From a virus, in the IMG/VR virus record IMGVR_UViG_3300048066_000048, positions 1 to 44,359 of that record: 44,359 nt of DNA, one strand, 5' to 3'. The notes beneath the pieces are model-generated. The model was given only the letters and a program-made list of their open reading frames with translations, was not told where the DNA came from and made no database searches. The translations under genes and the position numbers were made by a program. Shown here piece after piece: positions 29,230 through 36,733 of this stretch. Numbering within the stretch: position 1 is the stretch's first letter; the number at the start of each line of letters is the position of its first letter.

Positions 29230-31715
29230 TCAAAGAAACTCCCAATGCTAATAGTCTTTTCATGCTTCCATCCTATGCATTGTAGCACATTCTTCAAAGG
29301 TTCCAAGAAACTCTTTTCAAATTGTGTTTGATAATCCACATACTTCTCAATACCAAACTCCTTCGGCAACTCACCAAAGAAGCTAATAGCATTCTCATGG
29401 AGTGGGTTTGGTGTCTTAAGGTACATGAACTTGATCTTCTCACCTTCCTGTATCAAGGCATGTTTGTTTTCTACCTTATGTTTTTTCACATAATGATTGT
29501 ACAGGAGAGCACCCCTCACATGGATTGGGGTTCCTTTGGAATAGATCTCCGTAGGGTGACGGTACTTGGCAAGGTTGTTAACTCCTCTGGGAAAGGCAAC
29601 TTCTTCGTAGGGACGTTCCCTCGTTTCTGTTCGCACAACATTGATGAAAGTGATAAGTTCATCATTTGTGTTGCCGATAATAATCTTAAACGCTGCATAT
29701 AACTTGTCTCTAAAATACGCTGGTGTCGATGACCTAGCGGTTTCAAGACCCATGATCTTCATCTTGGGTTCTTTATATCTAACCCCCTCACTGTCCCAAA
29801 CGTTGAGAATGTAACGCTTCTTTGCAGTCCAGATACCACGATCAGCGATGTTCTCACGCTTCATACTCATCTTTTGTTCATACGCCGATACATACGACGC
29901 AAGTTCTTGATATGAACGTTCGATAAAAGGTTCCAGTTTTTCTTCGCAGATCTTGTCAAGTAAACCAACAACTGCTGCTTTATCACCAGACTTATGACTA
30001 AGAAATTTAGTAACAAGAGGTCCGAGATTAAGATAGATTGAGTCAGTGTCGGATGCAATGACATAATCCTCCTTTTCAGTGGAGAGTAGTTTATTTAGGT
30101 ATCCGTTCATACGGTTTTCAATCCAACGAATTGATACCTGACCAGATAGAGTAATAGCCTCAGCATTTGCTAGACGATAGTATCGGAAGTGTTCATTACC
30201 GATAGCACCATAAGCAGAGTTCAAAGAAATCTTCTTTGCCATCTGAATATTATTACAGCGAGCAATCTCTTTCATGAGTTCAACAGTGGGAGTTTTCTCA
30301 TACTGTTGCTTTGCCTTGATCATCTTCTTCTTAAAGATAACACGACTATCGTACATCTTCTTCATCATCTGTGGCAAAAACCCGTGCTTATCTTTACTAT
30401 ACTGAGCACCATTTGCACAAACAGCATACTCACCGTCGATGCTTATCTCCTTACGAAGTATTTTATCAACTGTAGCTTCTGGATGTCGTTTATCCTTGAG
30501 GGTTTCAGGTGAGATGTTGTACTGCATAATAAGATGAGGATACAGGCTATTAAGGTCAAAAGAGACCACCCAATCATAGAATCCAGGCTTCGGTTCTTTA
30601 ACATATGCCCCCGCATACTTCTCAGATTTATCGTTTTGTGTCTTAGGAGGGATTGCAATCTTACGCCTAAGAAGTTCACAGTAAATGTAGTTGTCCCACA
30701 TACGAACCTGCGAGAATACATCCTCGTAGTTTACCTTAGCATCATATGCCATGGTATATGCAAGTTCAATCAACTTCATCTTATCATCTAGTTGATCTAC
30801 CAGACGAACGTCATGGATGTTGTAATCAATAAATTTCTGCCAGTCGTTCTCATAGAACTCTTTGAATGTATCAAACTCTGAGTGATCTAGTTTCTTAGAT
30901 CCAAGTTCAACAAAAGCAATATGATCTAGACGATACGATTCTTGGTTAGTATAAGTAAACTTCTTATACAACTCAAGATAGTCTAGAGTAGAAATTCCAA
31001 GAGTGTCAACTGCTAATTGTTTTCTACCTTTAATATAAATCTCACGCTGAGAAACAAGTTTCCAAGGAGACAATAGCTTTACAAACTTATCACCAAGAAT
31101 ACGTTCGATACGATTACATATGTAAGGCATATCAAACAACTGCACGTTCCATCCAGTAATTACATCTGGAAAATTCTCCTGCCAGTATTCAAGGAATGCG
31201 CCCAACATACCTTCTTCTGATCGGAAATGCATGTAGTCCACCATGGGGTCTTTGTTATTGTATGGACGTGCTCCGAACACAATAATTCGACCAGTGAAAC
31301 TATCCTTGATGGATATGGCAAGGATTTCTTGATCGGCAGTTTCGATATTGGGAAATCCGTTTTCTGCAGCGGTTTCAATATCAATGGTAAATACACGGAT
31401 TTTTGTACTATCAAACTTGAGTTCCTCTTCAGGATGCTGCTCAGCTATGTATTGATACAAAAATCTAGAGTTACCATATATTTTAAATTCCTCTACCTCC
31501 TTATACTGTTTTATAAAATCTCTCGCTTCAGTGATAGAACCAAACTTATGTGGTTCTACACAATCTCCTTCTAGTGTACGCCACTCTGAATAATTTTTAC
31601 TAGGCAAATACAGCGTAGGGTTGAAAGGAACCCTCACGCTGTAACGATTGCCATTCTCATAACCACGGACAAGCAGACGATTGCCTGCTTGCTCAACACT
31701 AGTGTAAAAATTCAT
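29226..31715 (-). CDS. 43: DNA polymerase gp43 (family B)
   Basis: The 829-aa polymerase has a 3'-5' exonuclease (FTIDIET with Asp112 and Glu114; Exo II near GWNVQLFDMPY; Exo III near YNIHDVRLVDQL). The polymerase motifs are SFDLNSLYPHLI (motif A, Asp387), KKISLNSAYGAIGN (motif B) and ASDTDSIYLNL (motif C, Asp556/558). It is somewhat shorter than T4 gp43 (898 aa). It overlaps the Sm-like gene upstream and the 58-aa gene downstream by 4 nt each. The C-terminal tail contains the likely clamp-interacting end. Confidence 0.97.
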   Translation of the reverse strand: MNFYTSVEQAGNRLLVRGYENGNRYSVRVPFNPTLYLPSKNYSEWRTLEGDCVEPHKFGSITEARDFIKQYKEVEEFKIYGNSRFLYQYIAEQHPEEELKFDSTKIRVFTIDIETAAENGFPNIETADQEILAISIKDSFTGRIIVFGARPYNNKDPMVDYMHFRSEEGMLGAFLEYWQENFPDVITGWNVQLFDMPYICNRIERILGDKFVKLLSPWKLVSQREIYIKGRKQLAVDTLGISTLDYLELYKKFTYTNQESYRLDHIAFVELGSKKLDHSEFDTFKEFYENDWQKFIDYNIHDVRLVDQLDDKMKLIELAYTMAYDAKVNYEDVFSQVRMWDNYIYCELLRRKIAIPPKTQNDKSEKYAGAYVKEPKPGFYDWVVSFDLNSLYPHLIMQYNISPETLKDKRHPEATVDKILRKEISIDGEYAVCANGAQYSKDKHGFLPQMMKKMYDSRVIFKKKMIKAKQQYEKTPTVELMKEIARCNNIQMAKKISLNSAYGAIGNEHFRYYRLANAEAITLSGQVSIRWIENRMNGYLNKLLSTEKEDYVIASDTDSIYLNLGPLVTKFLSHKSGDKAAVVGLLDKICEEKLEPFIERSYQELASYVSAYEQKMSMKRENIADRGIWTAKKRYILNVWDSEGVRYKEPKMKIMGLETARSSTPAYFRDKLYAAFKIIIGNTNDELITFINVVRTETRERPYEEVAFPRGVNNLAKYRHPTEIYSKGTPIHVRGALLYNHYVKKHKVENKHALIQEGEKIKFMYLKTPNPLHENAISFFGELPKEFGIEKYVDYQTQFEKSFLEPLKNVLQCIGWKHEKTISIGSFFE

Positions 31716-31969
31716 TCAAGACATTCAATATAACGAGCAAGAAGTACCTTGCTTGGATTAGTCACAACAGTAATGTCAGAAGATCTAACATTAAACTCAG
31801 TCTCCGATGAGTGGGTTGCCCAAGGAGTTAGTTGACCTTCACAGTCTACCAGATAAGGTTTGATTAACCACACATCAGGGTCACCTGATAAAGTGTCCCC
31901 CTCAACTGGTTCCACTTGAGCAATGATCCACTCATTCGCTAGCTTCAGCAGGTTCGCTTTCAGTTCCAT
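31712..31969 (-). CDS. Small Sm-like-fold candidate, third of a tandem set
   Basis: The 85-aa protein (MELKANLLKLANEWIIAQVE...) has an N-terminal helix and beta strands WIIAQVEPVEGD, WLIKPYLVD and ITVVTNPSKVLLARYI. Strand spacing and the PY and NPS positions parallel the next two genes, suggesting a shared small-barrel ancestry. The ATG at 31969 is favoured by an AGGAGG SD at 7 nt; it overlaps the 134-aa gene by 38 nt. Function unknown; an RNA-binding Sm-like role is inference. Confidence 0.65.
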   Translation of the reverse strand: MELKANLLKLANEWIIAQVEPVEGDTLSGDPDVWLIKPYLVDCEGQLTPWATHSSETEFNVRSSDITVVTNPSKVLLARYIECLE

Positions 31970-32336
31970 TTGGTGCCTCCTCTGGGAAGAAAATTTGTGC
32001 ATCTGTTAATCCCACTTCACGAAGTCTACCCGCAAAATTGTCAACAATGTTATTGTCAGGGAAAACAACACTAATGATATGTTCTCCTCCAAGACGATGT
32101 TCTTCAATTGGAGAGAAAGGACACCAACGTGCATACGAGATGGGAATAGTACCTTCATCACTCTCTTCCCCAAGAGTCAATTTGTATGGATATAGCATAC
32201 GATATCCAACAACTTTTTTATCTTCATCATCACTACGAACTTCGCCAAACATGCAAAGAATGTGATCTCCGTTTGCTAATGTAACAATACGAATACTGTG
32301 ATTAGTTTTTAGTGGGGGAATTTTTTGCTCAGTCAT
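31932..32336 (-). CDS. Sm-like-fold candidate, second of a tandem set
   Basis: The 134-aa protein begins with a barrel-like segment SIRIVTLANGDHILCMFGEV, then MLYPYKLTL and a YARWCPFSP block, and ends with an acidic tail (PEEAPNGTESEPAEASE). The IVTL..GD.I pattern is shared with the 115-aa upstream protein, as are the W.P segment and the helix after it. It overlaps that gene by 4 nt (ATGA). Role unknown. Confidence 0.7.
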   Translation of the reverse strand: MTEQKIPPLKTNHSIRIVTLANGDHILCMFGEVRSDDEDKKVVGYRMLYPYKLTLGEESDEGTIPISYARWCPFSPIEEHRLGGEHIISVVFPDNNIVDNFAGRLREVGLTDAQIFFPEEAPNGTESEPAEASE

Positions 32337-32680
32337 AATACCTCTGGATTAATAGTTTCACCTTCTTTCTTTTCTTTAATTTTATTTTCATATGCGTTTT
32401 GCAATCCTGGTTCAGGAGTGCTAATTGTCATCACACTATCATATGGAATTTTAAATTGCCAATCTGGAGTGTAAGGATTCCACTTGCTAAACCTGACTTG
32501 GTATTCCATACCATGAGATTCAGTTAGATATTGAGGAGTACCATCATCAAGGTTTAAGATGTAAGGATCTTCCATCAAAAGACAAACACCTTTACGGTCT
32601 TCACCTTCTTCATCAAAGATTTCTTTCAACTCAGTAATGATTCGATCTCCCGTTTTTAATGTAACGATAGATACTGCCAT
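32333..32680 (-). CDS. Sm-like-fold candidate, first of a tandem set
   Basis: The 115-aa protein starts MAVSIVTLKTGDRIITELKE, followed by LLMEDPYILNLDDG, VRFSKWNPYTPDW and YDSVMTISTPEPGLQNAYEN. It is clearly patterned like the next gene, consistent with duplication. It is first in the unit and directly follows the strong promoter at 32701-32729. Such genes sit before gp43 in cyanophages; function unknown. Confidence 0.7.
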   Translation of the reverse strand: MAVSIVTLKTGDRIITELKEIFDEEGEDRKGVCLLMEDPYILNLDDGTPQYLTESHGMEYQVRFSKWNPYTPDWQFKIPYDSVMTISTPEPGLQNAYENKIKEKKEGETINPEVL

Positions 32681-32700
32681 AGCTATAAGAGTTTGATTTT

Positions 32701-32729
32701 ATTATACCACCAAAAAAAGGAGGAGTCAA
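32701..32729 (-). promoter_or_regulatory. Strong sigma70-like promoter overlapping the hsp20 terminator
   Basis: The minus strand has TTGACT (32729-32724), a spacer of exactly 17 nt and TATAAT (32706-32701): 11 of 12 consensus matches. The -35 lies in the hairpin of the preceding terminator, and its T7 tract forms part of the spacer. It would drive the Sm-like genes, gp43 and uvsX. Confidence 0.8.
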
Positions 32730-32753
32730 CCTGTTTGTTGGCAGGTGCTCCTC
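32712..32753 (-). terminator. Terminator after hsp20
   Basis: The minus strand has a two-part hairpin: outer GAGGAG/CTCCTC and inner ACCTG/CAGGT with an 8-nt loop, followed by T7 (32718-32712). It lies 21 nt past the hsp20 stop. Confidence 0.75.
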
Positions 32754-32773
32754 GCGGCGACGATATGATTTAT

Positions 32774-33181
32774 TTAGAAGTGTTTTTTACGTTGCTGTTT
32801 TTCTGGTAGTTCTTTTTTTAATGTGATTATCAATAGACCATTATTAAACTCTACGGTCTCGACTTCTACATCATCTGCCATCTGCCAGTTACGTGAAAAC
32901 GTTCTATATGAAATTCCTTTATGTGCGTAATTTCTTTCTTTATCTGCTGGTGCTTTTTTAGCAGATACTGTTAAGACGTTTCGTTCCGTCTCTACATCTA
33001 GATCCCCTTCTGAAAATCCAGCAAGAGCGACCTCCAATATTGTTCTACCACCAGATCCATTAATGACATTGTAAGGAGGGTAGCTTGTTCCTGCTCCCGC
33101 AAGAGATTCAAGTCTGTGGAATGTTTCATCGAACCCGAGTGAAAATGGGGAAAGTTGTTGCCATGCATAATTGTTTACCAT
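32774..33181 (-). CDS. hsp20: Small heat-shock protein Hsp20
   Basis: The 135-aa alpha-crystallin-domain protein has YPPYNVINGSGG, ILEVALAGFSEGDLDVETER, VLTVSAKK, the IbpA-like RNYAHKGISYRTFSRNWQMAD and the terminal GLLIITLKKELPE. It is found in most T4-like cyanophages and is presumed to protect phage or photosystem proteins during infection. It is preceded by a 108-nt gap with two inverted repeats and followed by a strong terminator. Confidence 0.96.
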   Translation of the reverse strand: MVNNYAWQQLSPFSLGFDETFHRLESLAGAGTSYPPYNVINGSGGRTILEVALAGFSEGDLDVETERNVLTVSAKKAPADKERNYAHKGISYRTFSRNWQMADDVEVETVEFNNGLLIITLKKELPEKQQRKKHF

Positions 33182-33204
33182 TGTCCTTAAATAAGCGACT
33201 GTTT

Positions 33205-33229
33205 ACTGTGACCCGTTAGGCATCACAGT
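33205..33229. repeat. Inverted repeat upstream of hsp20
   Basis: ACTGTGA (33205-33211) and TCACAGT (33223-33229) form a perfect 7-bp stem with an 11-nt loop, 24 nt before the hsp20 start. A further GACTGT copy at 33197-33202 could pair alternatively. It could be a leader hairpin or an operator. Confidence 0.5.
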
Positions 33230-33230
33230 C

Positions 33231-33262
33231 TTATTTAACAATAAACATTTAAAGTTAAATAA
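33231..33262. repeat. AT-rich inverted repeat in the regA-hsp20 gap
   Basis: TTATTTAAC (33231-33239) and GTTAAATAA (33254-33262) are perfect 9-bp inverted repeats around a 14-nt AT-rich loop. The minus strand also holds a weak late-like GTTAAATA (6 of 8). The whole gap 33182-33289 has no gene. Confidence 0.5.
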
Positions 33263-33289
33263 CGGTTTTCCTTATTAAAAGTATACGGT

Positions 33290-33721
33290 TTACTCGCCTT
33301 CTTGCTTCTTACGACCAATATTATATTTGGACTCAAGCGTCCATTCACCTTTCTCCTTAAAGGAGAGAACTTTAATTTGATTTAGAGGAGCTAAGTCAGC
33401 AATTTTTTCCTGACTTTCTGTAGAGATATTAACCAGTCCCCAATCAACTAAAAGTTGTACAATACGATTACGACGTTGCACATCATTCAATGAAAGATTA
33501 GTGTTCTTGCCATCAAGAGCAAACAACTCTTTGAAGTGTACGATGAAATATCTTCCTTGCTTATGAAGAATGTGGCAAGATTGATAAATCTTTTTTTCTT
33601 TTCTTGATGCAACACCAATCCTTGTTAGTGTTTCCCTTACCTTAAGAAAGTCATCTGGTTCACCAAGAACCACTTCGACCATATCAGTTTGCTTCCACTG
33701 AATTTCAATTTCACCGCTCAT
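33290..33721 (-). CDS. regA: RegA translational repressor
   Basis: The 143-aa protein matches RegA: MVEVVLGEPDDFLKVRETLT, GVASRKEKKIYQSCHILHK, YFIVHFKELFALDGK, and RRNRIVQLLVDWGLV. RegA binds start regions of many early phage mRNAs and blocks their translation, including those of the clamp and clamp loader in T4. The ATG at 33721 is chosen; a GTG at 33730 adds three residues. It overlaps gp62 by 11 nt. Confidence 0.95.
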   Translation of the reverse strand: MSGEIEIQWKQTDMVEVVLGEPDDFLKVRETLTRIGVASRKEKKIYQSCHILHKQGRYFIVHFKELFALDGKNTNLSLNDVQRRNRIVQLLVDWGLVNISTESQEKIADLAPLNQIKVLSFKEKGEWTLESKYNIGRKKQEGE

Positions 33722-34103
33722 GTTTACCACCTTTACTCAATGCTTTTGTAATATGATCTAGTTGATCCTTGGTGAGAATTCTGAGTGCCTGTAGAGCTTT
33801 ATCGTCATTATAACCATAATACTCTTTAACTAACTCAATATAATCAATAGAATCTTTACGTGCCCAAGGAGAGAAACGCTTCCTCGGTTTCACACTATTT
33901 AGCAAAAAGTCATACTGTAACTTCTTTGGTAGATGGGGATTCTTATTCAGTTCATTGACATAAAGAATAGTATCAGTAAAAGAAGACAGACATCTGTTAA
34001 CGATATATGGAGGATACTTTCTCTCAGCATCTATATCGTCATCAAGAATATTCTTTTTGGATTGGTTGATTGAGTAGAGATAATCTTTCAGTTGGTACGT
34101 CAT
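33711..34103 (-). CDS. 62: Clamp loader small subunit gp62
   Basis: The 130-aa protein fits the gp62 family of cyanophages: MTYQLKDYLYSINQSKKNIL, YPPYIVNRCLSSFTDTILYV, LNKNPHLPKKLQYDFLL and KPRKRFSPWARK. It is shorter than T4 gp62 (187 aa). With gp44 it loads clamp gp45. It is separated from gp44 here by about 1.7 kb carrying dam and small genes. It lies directly upstream of regA. Confidence 0.9.
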   Translation of the reverse strand: MTYQLKDYLYSINQSKKNILDDDIDAERKYPPYIVNRCLSSFTDTILYVNELNKNPHLPKKLQYDFLLNSVKPRKRFSPWARKDSIDYIELVKEYYGYNDDKALQALRILTKDQLDHITKALSKGGKHER

Positions 34104-34263
34104 TCCAGTGTCTTATGTTTCCAGCAATAATAAAGAAGTTGGTAATTACCAACTGAGCAAAAATAATAGTTCTAATGATGCATACAATATCATCATATCT
34201 TCTAGTTGTACTATCATTGAATGATCCTAAAGCGTACTTCCAGATCTTCCAAAGTTCTTTCAT
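34042..34263 (-). CDS. Small membrane protein overlapping gp62
   Basis: The 73-aa protein (MKELWKIWKYALGSFNDSTT...) has a single hydrophobic helix IIFAQLVITNFFIIAG (about residues 33-48) followed by RHWNDVP and a polar tail. The pattern looks like a known recurrent cyanophage small protein. It overlaps the gp62 start by 62 nt, so its C-terminal tail is dual-coded. Function unknown. Confidence 0.65.
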   Translation of the reverse strand: MKELWKIWKYALGSFNDSTTRRYDDIVCIIRTIIFAQLVITNFFIIAGNIRHWNDVPTERLSLLNQPIQKEYS

Positions 34264-34395
34264 TTAAAAAAGACAAGTAGTGATAAAGAAAAATATAGCA
34301 ATAAATTTCAATGCTGTTTTTTCTTCTTCTACAGATTTAGTTTCTTGCAAAGCATTGTATAATTCTGCTTTGGTATTTTTCATTGTTAGTTTCAT
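34264..34395 (-). CDS. Tiny membrane protein
   Basis: A 43-codon frame (MKLTMKNTKAELYNALQETK...) ends TAA directly followed by the ATG of the next gene. A charged helix is followed by a hydrophobic C-terminus (FIAIFFFITTCLF). A second ATG at 34383 is possible. The abutting stop and start and membrane-protein pattern support it, but no SD is obvious. Confidence 0.5.
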   Translation of the reverse strand: MKLTMKNTKAELYNALQETKSVEEEKTALKFIAIFFFITTCLF

Positions 34396-34402
34396 AATAA
34401 AT

Positions 34403-34546
34403 TTATTTAAAAGTAGCAGTGACACCTATTACGGTAGCACCAGGATTACGAGCAAGAGCTACCTTACGTGCGTCTTGGTAATCACGAGCAATGACTTCTT
34501 CAGTGAAGACAGTGCCTGTTTTAAAAAGTTTGACTTCACACTTCAT
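34403..34546 (-). CDS. 47-aa hypothetical protein
   Basis: The frame from an ATG at 34546 to a TAA at 34403 encodes MKCEVKLFKTGTVFTEEVIA... with an ARDYQDARKVALARNPGAT helix-turn and a final strand TVIGVTATFK. It overlaps the dam stop by 11 nt. Composition and alpha-beta pattern look like a real small conserved protein. Function unknown. Confidence 0.7.
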   Translation of the reverse strand: MKCEVKLFKTGTVFTEEVIARDYQDARKVALARNPGATVIGVTATFK

Positions 34547-35375
34547 AATTAAAAAGGACTAGTTCCTTACGAGCTGCTTGATCTGTATTATAACTCCCCA
34601 CACTCCTCATGGTGTAAGTGTGTGCAAATTCAGCAGCTGTCCACTCAGCGAAACGATCTCTGATTAGTTGTGATGAATTGTAAGACACAAGTTGTGGACC
34701 AACAAATCGGTCACACTTGACAGCAAAGTGGTCGTGATTAAATCCACTATGCATATTACCTCTCTTGCCATAGAGATTAGATCCAATCTCGTATGGTGGG
34801 TCTAAGTAAGTAAAAGCATTCTTACTATCAGTAAGAAGTTGTTCGTAGCTAACGTTAGTGATCTTCCATTTAGAAATCATTCCTGAATATTCAGGGAGTT
34901 TATCAATGCCTCGCATCGAGAAATTGCTATCTGACGCTTGCTTGCTGAAGGAACTGGACTCAGTGAGACCAGAGAAAGAGCACTTATTAACAATATAAAA
35001 ACACACAGCAGCAGATAAGTCGGATGTTGAATCATCGTTTAGTTTCTCCTTAGCGTCTAGAAATAATAGTTTTGCTGATACTGGTTCTGGATGACGATAC
35101 TTAAGTTGAACCAACTGATCACGAAGTTCTCGTCCTTGATCCTGAAGCACTCGCCAGAAGTTATAGAGTGGTCCATACAAATCGTTTACCCAGATATCTA
35201 GGTGTGGATATCGTTTACCAATTTCTAGTGCTACAGATCCACCACCCAAGAATGGTTCACGATACTCAGTGTAATCTTTCAGGTTTGGAATATACTGAAA
35301 GAGTTTACTCAGGGCACGACTCTTCCCGCCTGGATACCTGAGGGGTGTCTTCAATGACTTCAATGTCTGGGGCAT
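34536..35375 (-). CDS. dam: DNA adenine methylase (Dam, D12 class)
   Basis: The 279-aa enzyme shows the alpha-class order: AdoMet motifs RYPGGK (13-18) and EPFLGGGS (40-47), target-recognition region, then catalytic DPPY (192-195). The FYIVNKCSFSGL block is typical of T4 Dam-like enzymes. It likely methylates N6 of adenine in a short site, probably GATC by family; not proven. It could protect phage DNA from host enzymes. Confidence 0.93.
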   Translation of the reverse strand: MPQTLKSLKTPLRYPGGKSRALSKLFQYIPNLKDYTEYREPFLGGGSVALEIGKRYPHLDIWVNDLYGPLYNFWRVLQDQGRELRDQLVQLKYRHPEPVSAKLLFLDAKEKLNDDSTSDLSAAVCFYIVNKCSFSGLTESSSFSKQASDSNFSMRGIDKLPEYSGMISKWKITNVSYEQLLTDSKNAFTYLDPPYEIGSNLYGKRGNMHSGFNHDHFAVKCDRFVGPQLVSYNSSQLIRDRFAEWTAAEFAHTYTMRSVGSYNTDQAARKELVLFNYEV

Positions 35376-35562
35376 GGTATTTAAGGTATTCGCGAAAGAT
35401 CATTTTCATTTCACGCTCTGTCATTCCACAATGAACAGCAGCGTGGGGTAGGTTCATTGTAGCATGAAACAATGCTTCATTTGCTTCCTGAACATTTTCG
35501 GGTGTTGTTTTGACTTTGGATGTATGCCCATTGTCTTGCTGATTCGTTTTCAAGTCTTTCAA
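35305..35562 (-). CDS. Small hypothetical protein overlapping dam
   Basis: The 85-aa protein contains VQEANEALFHATMNLPHAAV and HCGMTEREMKMIFREYLKYH, a helical segment with a possible helix-turn-helix look, then an acidic tail dual-coded with the dam N-terminus (71-nt overlap). The start is a TTG at 35562 with GGAGG at 6-nt spacing; the first ATG is at 35457 and gives 50 residues. It looks like a recurrent cyanophage protein without known function. Confidence 0.65.
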   Translation of the reverse strand: MKDLKTNQQDNGHTSKVKTTPENVQEANEALFHATMNLPHAAVHCGMTEREMKMIFREYLKYHAPDIEVIEDTPQVSRREESCPE

Positions 35563-35620
35563 TCATTTCCTCCATCATTAATTGTTTAGGATCTTTTTCA
35601 ATAAATTTGAGTAGTGTCAT
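35477..35620 (-). CDS. Possible 47-aa protein, overlapping frame
   Basis: An ATG at 35620 overlaps the previous small gene's TGA as ATGA and gives MTLLKFIEKDPKQLMMEEMI..., a charged helix. Its last third runs in the +1 frame over the start of the 85-aa gene (86-nt overlap) and looks less protein-like. It may be a separate small gene or the N-terminal part of a decayed or frameshifted protein. Confidence 0.45.
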   Translation of the reverse strand: MTLLKFIEKDPKQLMMEEMIERLENESARQWAYIQSQNNTRKCSGSK

Positions 35621-35790
35621 AATGGAATTTTCCAATCAACAATAGTAATCTGTTTTGTAGGAATTACCACTCGACTTTCTTTTCGTTCTTCCACAAGTTC
35701 TGTGTCACCAGGACCACAGTTAGTGACTGGACCACTAAACATTCCTGGTGAAGGAATAGCAGGAGAACACGCAATTAAAAATTCGATCAT
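35617..35790 (-). CDS. 57-aa hypothetical protein after gp44
   Basis: An ATG at 35790 overlaps the gp44 stop (ATGA) and the frame ends at a TGA overlapping the next start. The product (MIEFLIACSPAIPSPGMFSG...) has a hydrophobic N-terminus with a Cys like a short lipoprotein-type signal, then a polar region and VVIPTKQITIVDW. Two-sided coupling supports it. Function unknown. Confidence 0.55.
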   Translation of the reverse strand: MIEFLIACSPAIPSPGMFSGPVTNCGPGDTELVEERKESRVVIPTKQITIVDWKIPL

Positions 35791-36731
35791 TTGAATTCAC
35801 ACCCCATCATAATTTCAGTAAGACATGCCAAAAGATTGATCTCTTGATCAGGAACAATAGGAATACTGTTCATGTATTTGGCAATCACAAGAACAGCTTC
35901 TGGAATAGAAGCAGGTTTCAATACAACATACAAACTATCGTAAACTTTACGCATCACCATTGTAGGATCGTTGTCCATATTCTGAACAACCCAGTTCTTA
36001 ACATCAGTAAACTGTTTCTTCTTCAAGGACGAAAGGAGAGTGTCAAGATTGACATCAGCAACATCCACAAGAATAGCAGACGTAATAGCACCAGTAGCGG
36101 CATAGCGTTGGCACTCATTAATAAGACGCCTCCAGTCAGGATAATAACGCTTAGTAATTTTAGCGAGAACTTTATCTTCATACTCAACATTCTCGTTAGT
36201 CAGAATAGTTTGGAGACGAGTAAAGAACTGACCCTGCAAAGCTACTGCTTGTTCAGGTTTGATTCTAAAATCAACAACAGTGCATCGAGAATGCAACGGT
36301 TCAATAATCTTGTTAATGAAGTTACATGTAAAGATGAAACGACAGTTTCCATGAAACTCCTCTACAGCAGTCCTCAAGGACAGTTGCACGTCATTAGTTG
36401 TGTTGTCTGCCTCATCGATGATAACGACCTTGTGAGACGCTCCAGAGGTCAGAGAGACAGTGGTGGCAAACTGACGGACTCTGTTCCTCACAGTGTCTAG
36501 GAAGCGTCCCTCATCAGATCCATTGATCACAATGTAAGAAGCACCAATCTCCTCACACAAAGCTTTAGCGATAGTTGTTTTACCAACACCTGCTGTGCCA
36601 CTCAGTAGCAAGTTAGGTAGTTCTCCTTGGTTAACAAAACCTTGAAAAACTTCCTTGATAGTTTCTGGGAGGATACAATCTTCGACAATGCTTGGACGGT
36701 ATTTCTCCACCCACAAAAATTCTTTACTCAT
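35787..36731 (-). CDS. 44: Clamp loader ATPase gp44
   Basis: The 314-aa AAA+ protein has an N-terminal LWVEKYRPS box, Walker A GTAGVGKT (45-52), Walker B VVIIDEADN (near 105), sensor 1 FIFTCNF and the SRC motif (LHSRC). It drives loading of gp45 with gp62. The ATG at 36731 is chosen over a TTG at 36743 and lies 2 nt after the upstream stop. Confidence 0.96.
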   Translation of the reverse strand: MSKEFLWVEKYRPSIVEDCILPETIKEVFQGFVNQGELPNLLLSGTAGVGKTTIAKALCEEIGASYIVINGSDEGRFLDTVRNRVRQFATTVSLTSGASHKVVIIDEADNTTNDVQLSLRTAVEEFHGNCRFIFTCNFINKIIEPLHSRCTVVDFRIKPEQAVALQGQFFTRLQTILTNENVEYEDKVLAKITKRYYPDWRRLINECQRYAATGAITSAILVDVADVNLDTLLSSLKKKQFTDVKNWVVQNMDNDPTMVMRKVYDSLYVVLKPASIPEAVLVIAKYMNSIPIVPDQEINLLACLTEIMMGCEFK

Positions 36732-36733
36732 AA

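Noticed and set aside
32769-32776. TCTAAATA late-like motif at the end of hsp20
   Set aside because: It lies upstream of a strong terminator and in coding sequence, so it would not produce a useful message.
34280-34552. 90-aa plus-strand frame in the gap before dam
   Set aside because: The minus strand carries two small frames with abutting or overlapping starts and stops that better explain the region.
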